Assembly: GCF_000687475.1 (NCBI RefSeq)
Contig: NC_057319.1
Span: forward strand, 558,001-622,000
Reading direction: 5' to 3'
Length of the DNA stretch: 64,000 bases
Source of the DNA: Ustilaginoidea virens
Taxonomy: Eukaryota > Ascomycota > Sordariomycetes > Hypocreales > Clavicipitaceae
The notes under the pieces are model-generated. The model was not told the DNA's origin. It did no database searches and saw nothing but the letters and a program-made list of their open reading frames with translations. Below are positions 55,954 through 64,000 of the stretch, one piece after another (positions within the stretch are counted from its first letter, which is position 1; every line of letters begins with the position of its first letter). A program made the position numbers and the translations under genes.

Positions 55954-57081
55954 TTACTCTTCCGACAGCAGAGCATTTCGCTTAGCAGTAACTCTTTCCA
56001 TCTTGCGCTCACGGGCAGCCTTGGTCTTGGCACGCTTGGCATCCATCTCGTCCTTGATAGCCTGCTCACGTGCCTTCTCAGCCTTGGCACGGTGAATCTG
56101 TTTATAAAAAAAAAAGGAGGTACCGTTAGCGACCTGGTTTTCAAGCAACTTCAGAGAAAGATTATGTGCGCGAGGGGGTGCGTAGGTCTTTTCGGGTTGA
56201 TTCGAGGCGCCGCCTGCAGCACACGACGGCCATGTTCTTTTTCCTTTTTATGTTTTTGAAAAAAAAAAAAAAGCCAGAATAATGCCCCCTAGACACAACT
56301 CCTGTGACAAACAGCAAATGAACAATGATCGGCTCAACGTACGTGTTCAACAAGGGCTCGCTTGTGCTTAAAGGTGTTACCCTTGCTCAAGTGGTACAGC
56401 TCGTGGTACAGGTGTTTGTCGATCTTTCCAGAGGCACGGTATTTGACCAGGAGACGGCGCAGGACTCGCATGCGGCGCATCCAGAGAACCTGGGAGGGCA
56501 TACGAGCATCGGCAGTACCCTTTCTCTTACCGTAACCACGGTGTCGGCCTTCCCTTCGGGCAAGGTTCAGCTCGCGGGCACGGCTTCGCGAGTGCATAGT
56601 CACGGGCTTTCTGATGATGAGGCCATCGGCGACCAGCTTGCGGACCGTCTGCCGGGAGTTGGCGTTCGAGATTTCGCTCTGCTCATTGGGATCCAGCCAG
56701 ATCTTGCGCTTGCCGCAGCCGATGACGGACGCGGCGAGGCGCTTCTGGGTTCGCAGGTTGACCCTAGTAGAAGAAGAGGAGGGGGAAAAAAACGAGATTA
56801 GTGATATGATTCTGACTTCCAGACCTCAATCCGACGACAAATGTTTTGGATGGCCGGGCAGCTGGCTTTGGCATGCTTGGTTCCCGGAATTTTCCCCTCA
56901 AAGGTATATCCTCATCCAAGTTTCCTTTGCCGCAGCAACTTTTCTGGACACGTCGACTCCGTCATCAATCACGACCAACTCCAGCCGCCCAGCCATCTCA
57001 AAACTTGTATTGCTCAATCGGAAGTCGCTTCGTGTCTCGGTTGATTGATTTTCTGGCCTTCGCATGCTCATGCACTTACAT
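55954..57081 (-). CDS. RPL19: 60S ribosomal protein eL19
   Basis: Structural protein of the large subunit, 188 residues. Exon 1 contributes only AT of the start codon (57081-57080), followed by GTAAGT; exon 2 (56763-56343) begins with the G, giving [13 protein letters not shown]; exon 3 is 56097-55954. Conserved blocks: [98 protein letters not shown] and the long helical tail [20 protein letters not shown]. Intron 1 (316 nt) and intron 2 (245 nt) were scanned for C/D snoRNA boxes; none was convincing. Confidence 0.97.
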
Positions 57082-57650
57082 CTTGGTTATCTTTCGGTGT
57101 GATGGTCGGTCCTCGATGGGTGTGAGGGTTGGATAAAGAGCCTGAGAGGGGTTTCGGTGGCCAGAATTTCTTGGGTACGCACAATCCTGCTTCTCAATTT
57201 GTGGGTTCACGTGCGCTGGGCCTAGGCAATAGCGCTAAGCGAGGGCTCTGATGAGTCAGCTGCTGTAGAGCAGGACAATGTAGCTGTCACGTGATAGCTT
57301 ATTTCTACCTCAGGTACCTCTGATATCTTTCAGAAACTCACTGTATCGCAACATGTGGGAGCGTATAGCTCTACTAAAAGCAAGCGTGTAACACGCAGTG
57401 CACTTGTAAGCTCCCCAAGCCTTTGGAATTCGTTCTATTCCATGATATTTGATGACGTCGGCAGTCATATCTTCCCAGAAAGCCTCTTCAAGGGGAGCAA
57501 ATACCAGCGACTCTTTCGTATGTCGTTAGAGGTTCCTTTTTGGGGAGGGAGGGAAAGGGGGCGAGCCTTGACGGTGACGCAAATCATAAAGTGTAGAGGA
57601 AAAAGTCATTTGATGCATCTTTCCATATGTCGAGTCCCAACCCTACGAGT
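57082..57650. other. Intergenic region
   Basis: About 570 bp upstream of eL19 and downstream of GCN1. It contains CACGTGA words (57210, 57290) that may belong to the ribosomal protein promoter. No gene recognised. Confidence 0.5.
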
Positions 57651-60600
57651 TTAGGAAAATATCTCGCTGGCAACTTCTAGCTTTCCCACGCTCCAAATCT
57701 CCCTTTCGTCCTCTTGCTCATCGTCAGACAGGCCCAGACCGCCTTGCCCACCTTCTGCTTCCCTTCTCTCTCTTGCCTGGGCCCCCAACCTCGTTGCTAC
57801 CCTCTTGAAATAATCCGCCATGCTTCGCTTTGTGTTGGCTGGCAAATCTGCGCCTGCCCCGGCCATGAACTTGTCAAATATTTTACTCTCTTGATCAACA
57901 ACACTGAATAATTCCACAAATGTAGCCTCAGCAGCGAGCTTGACGGGAATGACAAGATCTCTGACACTAGCAAACACGGGAGGAGCTAACAAAGGAACGT
58001 GTGGTCTAACCAACTCCATGTTGGTCCGGCTTAATGTGCGGACGACAACTAGAGCAAGACGTCGCGAATCTGTAGGTTTTCCGGGCTGGATGATCTCGGC
58101 AAGTGTCTCGAATATCCTCTTGATGCTGTCAAAACTCTTGGGCGGGGAAGACAGGAGGACTTTCCCCGTCGCCAGTATCATGTTATCGGCTACAAAGGTC
58201 TATGTGGCTGTGTTAGCAAATGTTTGGAGCAGAAAAAAAAAATCCGGGTTGAGGCTTGAGAATGCCTACATTCTTGTTGGCAATACCATGGCAGAGCAAG
58301 TCGGGAAGTTCCTCGGCTGTCGCGCTTTGCAGCAAGGTGTCTGCCGATTCAACAAGCACGGCATTCAAGGCTAGAACTGAAGAATTGGTGAATGTGGGAG
58401 TTAGGACGCGATTTTTTAGCAAAGAAGTGGCAGCTTCCTCTGGAACGTTCTTGATCAGAGCCCCTAAAAGCTTGGCATTTGTTATGGTCATTGCCTCATC
58501 TCGATGATCGGTTTCCATGTCGATGAGAGACAATATGGCCCCCCTAGATGCTTCTCCCATGTTGGCACCGGCTCGGCTGATGACTTCGTATAAAGCCTTG
58601 AGCATGGCTGTCTTGACACCAAGGTCTGCCGTTTTGGAACCAGTTACCAGTTCCGCAATCAGAGGATCAATGCGGGGTGTGTACTTAATGAGGTTACCCA
58701 ATGCCTTGGCAGCTCTCGCTCTAAGCACTTCGCTGGTGGTGTCGGCCAATGCTTTAGCAAAAGTTCGCTGCAACTGTGGTAAGAATGGCTTCAATGCGAT
58801 GGGCATCTTATCCAGCAAGTTGTTCAGAGTCAACAGAATCGCTGATTTGATCTCCGTAGCACGTTCAGAGACAACACGAATGAGAAGTCCAGTGATCTGA
58901 GTAACGAACGGCTTGAGGGACGCCTGGCTTGTTCTGTCGACGATATCCGAAATGCCAAGAGCTGCTTGAACCCTCTGCTCTACAGTGCCATTCATCAGAC
59001 CCTGCAGGAAAATGGGCAGGATCGCGTTGACGCCTTTGGGAAGTTCGAAACCACGGAGATCAGATCCGGCAACACCAACATGCAGTAGAGTCTGCCTCGT
59101 AGACACGACAAGAGATTCCATCTCTTCCTTCTTAAGCTTACTTGTGAACTCGCTGAGGGCTGCCCAAGAGGCCTTGACCACATCCACGTCCCCATCGTCA
59201 AACGAGTTTAATAATGATCGAATGATGTCTTGGTTATACCGCGAGTAGTCGATGACAGCCGCAGCGAAGAAATTACCCATGTGACGAGCGGTGGCTGCTC
59301 GTCGCCTGTGATCTTCATGCCTCAAGAGTTTCAACAGTACATTCATTACAGTGTTCAGACCGTCGTACTCGTCGATGGATTGAATCACGGTATCAAAAGA
59401 GCCCTCCAGCTCGCCTCGCAGACCATCATCTGTGCAGTTGATCTCGTTATCCATGAGCGAGTTGATGATGCCTGGCAGCCGGCGATTCATAGCGGCACCG
59501 GCGACCTTTGACAAGGAAGCCAGGGCCTTGGCGTCGAATGCTGAGATGGGTGGTGTGGTGAGGGTTGGGATGAGGTTTGGCAGAATGATGTTGGAACGTG
59601 TCGTCTCCGTCAGAAGAGTCAACAGAGCTGAGAGGGCATTCTCGGCGTCATCCTCGGTGCGGAGAAGGTTCAGCAGGAAGGGCAGGACTTGGTCAACTGC
59701 TCTCTTGCCGAGAATTTGCTGAAGAGAGTCGAATGCTTCAGCCGCAGCTTCCCGAACTTCTTCATCAGAGTCCGTCAAAGCGGTGCGTACAACGGATATC
59801 AACGTCTTTTCGTGGTCCTCCAAAGCCTCAGGAGAAGCCGAAGAAATCAATTCTCGCAGCGCCAAACATATTCCTTGCTTGGCGTCCGAATCTGTAGACG
59901 TCTGCAATCCTTCCTCCAGAGTCGGCAGCAGGCTTGAGAGTACACCATCTCCAGCCTTGCGAATGAGCTCTCCTAGAGCGTTGCTGGCAATGACCTTGTG
60001 TTCCATGTTGGAACTACCAAGTCGACGAATGAGGAGCTGAGTCAGAGTAGGAACCAGTTCTTTGAGGATTCTAGGGCTGTGTACAAGAACCTTCCAGACC
60101 GCAACAGCAGCCGCTCGCACGGCTCCCGCTGTATCGCAACGGCAGACGTAGAGCGCAGACAAGATCTTGTTTCGTTTCTCCTCGCCGAGTACTTCTTTGA
60201 GGGAAGCACCAGCCTCCTTGGCAGTTTCCTCGTCGTCCTCGTCCCCTTCGGCGTTGGCCTTGACACCAGTAAGATTGAACAAGAGGTCGCCGACAAGCTC
60301 AACAGAACTGAGGCGAATCCTGTAGCTGTCATCTGCAAGACCACGCTCCAGTTCGGGTAACAAAAGATCGACGGCACGGACAGCAAAGTTTTTGACGAGA
60401 AGCCTTCCCGCTCGTAGTGCCGTCTCGCGGATGGACTCAACGTCGTCGGCCAGTCCTGCCAAGATGGGCGGGACAATCCGGCCCAGGTAGTTGGAAAAGC
60501 TGTTGCCGAAACAGACAGGAAGGAATATGAAGAGAGACATGAAACCTTCACGAACGGCTGGTTTGGCAGACTCCACATTCTGGAGAATAGTAGGCAAGGT

Positions 60601-63600
60601 TTCCTCCAGTCTCGTCGTGCCCAGTCCGGCGAGGACCTCACTAAGTGCCTGAGCGGAACCAAGACGGTCTCCAGCGCCCGTGTCAGATTTGAGGGTCTGC
60701 ATCAGGCCGGGAATAAGGTCCGGCAGAGCATCTTCGCCGAGCTTTTCAACTAGGGACCCCAGTGCTCGAGATGCAGTGGCGCGGGTGGTAGGGACGGGAT
60801 CTACTGCGGCTGTCTTAAGACCAGCAACAAGGACAGGCAGGTGAGTAATGATATCCTTCTTCTCTGTCAAGTGTGCCAGACTGCCAATGACTTGAGCCGC
60901 CTTTCGCTTGGTGTTGGATCTATCATCCAAGCCGCGCTGAAGGATTCGGGTAACAAGAGCGAGGGATGGCGCGTCTAGATAGTGAACGAACTGCACCTTG
61001 ATCAGAGAGTCTAGTGCTTCATCGGTGTACTTGGTGGGATCACTGAGAGCCTTGAGGAGCACATCCACCAGGCCCTTGATTTCAGGGTTGCTGATGACTT
61101 CGCCAAACCGCTTGAGGCTGCGATTTGCGGCTGCGCGAACTTCCTTGTGGCTATCGTTCAAAACTCCCGTCAGCGGCGGTATGATATCAGGCAAGCTATC
61201 AGCCAGTTGATTGGGGTCCAAGTATGCCATGGCGCCCAGCAAGTCACAGGCACCACGCTTGCTACGCCACTGCTGATCATCTAGCCCATCTAGAAGGGTT
61301 GGCATGATTTGCTTCACGCCATAGGAACTCAATCGACCGAAACAAGCCTTGGCTGCTGCGAGACAAGCGTCGCGAACGTCGCCATTGCTGTCACCAAATC
61401 CGCTGAGCAGCTGGGGAACAATTTGGATGACATAAGGCTCAAAAAGGCGGCCAAGAACCGTTGAGAGAAGCTCGAAAGCCAAAAGAGCGGCCTCACGCTG
61501 ATGCGCTTCCTTTTTGTTGTCCATGGCGCTTTTGAGAGTTGACATGATACGGTACTCCCTTAGGGACGCAATGCCTCTGCCGAGGACCAGGCCAGCCAAG
61601 CCATACGCCGCACCTCGCTGACTTGCGTACTTTCTAGAGTTGAGCAAGTCGTTTAGGACTTGGTCAAAGTATTTGGAAGACTTTTCTGAGCAAGCCCTTA
61701 TTAATGGAGGCAAGCACTCAGCAATTGCAAATTGCACAGTTTCGGAGGGGGTGTTGAGAGTGGCAAGAAGCCGTTCAATTACCACTGGAATTTTGGCGTC
61801 GCCAGGAGCCAAATGTCGGGCCAAGGCACCGTACGTGATAATGACAGCCTCATCGACCCGATCTGCGGCAGTCGTGTTTTTGTCCGGCTGCTCCAAAGCT
61901 GTCTCAAACTTCGTCATCAGTGTGTCGATCATGCTCTTGCCATGAACCTCAGTGGCAGCAATGGCAGCATCCAGCATTTCACTTCTGACATTGTCGTTTC
62001 TATCCCCGAGTGGTCCGAATTCAATCAGAAAGTTGAAGAGTTCATCAATCTCTTGAGTGTTCATAACTGGAGTAAGCTCTTTGAAAGCAGATGCGATACC
62101 CTGCCTTGCCTCCCAGGGGTCAGAGAGATCCATCTTCTTGGGCATTCCAAACTCATCCAGTTGTTGAACCTTGGGCTTGGCCAACTCCAGGTACAGCGAC
62201 TGCAGCTGAGAATTCACACTGCCTAGGGTGTCTCTATGAGCCTGCGTAGCTTCAGCCAAGGATCGAGCCGCAGCCCTTCGAAGCTGAGAGTCTTTGCTCT
62301 CCAAATACGGAATCATCCGCAAGGCAGTCTGGTCGTTGACTGTGAAGCCACTCTCTTCCCAAATCTCTTTTCCGAGTTCCCGGTTTTCTTCTTCATCGTC
62401 ATGGCACGCCAACCAAATTTCATCTGAGTAGCCAAGCTCAGTCATATCGACCTCGGAGCTTATCGATTGCAGCACGCTCGCTCTGACGCTGGACTGCGAC
62501 ACAATGGCACCTTTTGAAAGCACCACCATTTCTGCGTTGCTCATGTTTGGTGCAATACATCGGCACACGTCTGCAAAGCAATCCCTTACTAGTTTGTAGT
62601 GCTGGGAATATTGTTGCATTGACTGAATCAAGATGGCGAGAAGCTCTTCGCGTGGCACCGCTTCGTCAGCGCATACGTCTGTGTGGAACGACAGAAATTC
62701 AGTGGCGAGAACCAGCTGAGCATCCCGGTCATCAGCATCATGCCCAATGCCAGCTTTTCGCAGTGCATCTAATACAAGAGGTAAAATGTAAATCAATGAA
62801 ACAGCATCGAACGGCCGCTGCTCGGCTGCGAAGCGTAGGCGGTATAGAACTCTAGTGACGAGGTCCTCTAGTTTCTCTGCGTCATAGTTTTCTGCCACCG
62901 CAATGCCTCTCATACGCAAGGTGGCGACCCCGATGAATTGACGAATCGCGCCTAATCTTGACGAAACCTTCTCAGAGCAGGCGACGTAGGTCAAAGGTGC
63001 TTTATCTCCGATGATCAAGCCGGCTCCGGCGTCAATCACCGCTAGTAAGAGTCCGACCGCGGAGCCTAGCCAAAGGGTGGCATCTGTTGGTGGTCCGGTG
63101 GCCAGAGAATTAATAATCCCAATTCCCCGGTGCAGTTTCGCCTCGATCAATCGAATGGAGTTCCTGATTTCAGCCTCTTTCCTCAACTGAGCGTTGACTT
63201 TGGAAGTTTCCTCGGCAGTCAATTTTCGTTTTTGACCGTTCTTTTGTTCAAGCTGGCTTCTGAGCTCTTCTTCCCACTTCAAGATGTCGTAATCCTTGGT
63301 GTTCTTGTTCGGTACATTAGCCTGACTCTTCTTGGCTAGAACATCGACAAAGCAGGTTCCATCTGGAGTTCGAAAGATGGCAGCTTCTACAGGACCAATG
63401 TTTTGTAGCTGCTTTGGGTCAAGATCCTGATGGATGAGCCTCATCAATCGCGGAATGACGGTCTCTGGGGCAACAAATGCTAGTTCGGCCGCAGCGTTGT
63501 AAGCCGCTTGTTGTATTACGTTGACCTGAAAGCCGCATCAATACAACAAACATGGGCAAATGGTAGAGGGAAAGTGAAGCACAGACGGAAACCGACCTTT

Positions 63601-64000
63601 TGCTCAATAGATGTTCTAGAGCCGACTTCTTCCAAAAGCTCATCAAGATGCTTTTTGGCGAGGTTGCCGGGATCCACACCCATTCGCAAGCACATGTCGA
63701 TCCAGCTTGATCGAGGAATGAGCTCCGAACGGGAAAGGACCAAGATGGAGCATGCCAAAGATTCCAGGTCCTCCTGCGATACACTTGCCCCAATAGCGGA
63801 CAGCTCCTGGGGATCCAGGCAAATGGATCGCAGTACATGGATGAGGCTCAGCTTGTTTATTCTGAGGTCCTTGTCTTTGACGTCACCTGAGAGAATACTC
63901 CACAACCCGTCGACAATGGCTTCGGAGATGAATTGAGGTCGTTTCGCAAATAACTTGGAGACAGCTTTGATTGCTTCTTGCTGAATTTTCGGTGCGACGG
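57651..64000 (-). CDS. GCN1: GCN1 translational activator (HEAT-repeat protein), 5' partial
   Basis: Binds ribosomes and activates the eIF2-alpha kinase GCN2 during amino acid starvation. The window holds about 2,070 residues, roughly the C-terminal three quarters; the N-terminus lies beyond 64000. Exons on the minus strand: to 63597, 63525-58270 and 58199-57651, joining as RTSIEQK-VNVIQQAAYN and HGIANKN-TFVADNM. HEAT repeats run throughout. The eEF3-like region shared by GCN1 proteins is clear: RGAAYGLAGLVLGRGI, LLDGLDDQQWRSKRGACDLL, VLNDSHKEVRAAANRSLKRF, FVHYLDAPSLALVTRILQRG, DRSNTKRKAAQVIGSLAHLT. The next block (residues near IRRLGSSNMEHKVIASNALG) fits the GCN2-binding side. The C-terminal exon ends with an acidic stretch (DDEQEDEREIWSVG). 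Confidence 0.95.

Noticed and set aside
56098..57079. Possible snoRNAs in the eL19 introns (TTGATGAC near 56973, CTGA near 56153)
   Set aside because: C and D boxes do not pair at snoRNA distance within the same intron, and no rRNA-complementary guide is evident.

Overview
This is nuclear DNA of a filamentous ascomycete fungus, most likely a Sordariomycete and perhaps Hypocreales. The signs are short GT-AG introns (mostly 50-150 nt) with fungal splice sites, intron-bearing ribosomal protein genes, compact gene spacing, and protein families such as fimbrin, GCN1, an S53 sedolisin, a DDHD phospholipase and a siderophore-type acyltransferase. Species and chromosome cannot be named from the sequence. 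Gene ends below are spliced models built by hand from frame, splice sites and family knowledge; start codons are the least certain part.

Layout. 1-6.0 kb: the 3' part of the purine gene ADE6 (FGAM synthase) faces a hydroxyornithine-type N-acyltransferase. 6.0-12.6 kb: a gene-poor, repeat-speckled stretch with two small secreted cysteine-rich proteins that are clearly paralogues and a decayed ABC-transporter ATPase domain. 12.7-14.8 kb: a secreted sedolisin protease. 16.2-19.8 kb: a DDHD phospholipase. 20.8-21.7 kb: a RING-like plus ankyrin-like protein of unknown role. 22.7-25.1 kb: fimbrin, tail to tail with a sterol/acyl-CoA O-acyltransferase (25.5-28.0 kb). 29.2-30.5 kb: an SR-type splicing factor. 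32.3-33.6 kb: a mitochondrial carrier. 34.5-35.7 kb: ribosomal protein eL18, tail to tail with the mitochondrial rRNA methyltransferase MRM2 (36.1-37.6 kb). 38.2-40.0 kb: a coiled-coil AT-hook protein. 40.9-42.2 kb: the oligosaccharyltransferase subunit OST3/6, tail to tail with RACK1 (43.2-44.9 kb), whose fourth intron carries a U24-like C/D box snoRNA. 45.8-46.8 kb: TAF8. 47.5-48.6 kb: a 1.1-kb non-coding terminal-inverted-repeat element with a TA target duplication, built of about 93-bp tandem repeats. 49.2-52.0 kb: a three-domain fusion (isochorismatase-like, AlkB-like dioxygenase, GST-like). 52.8-54.8 kb: serine hydroxymethyltransferase. 55.95-57.1 kb: ribosomal protein eL19. 57.65-64.0 kb: most of GCN1, running off the right edge.

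Most genes are single-copy housekeeping genes with no operon-like logic, although several serve translation (eL18, eL19, RACK1 with its snoRNA, GCN1, MRM2). The accessory features are the cysteine-rich pair, the ABC relic, the inverted-repeat element and the fusion protein; these are the parts most worth following up.
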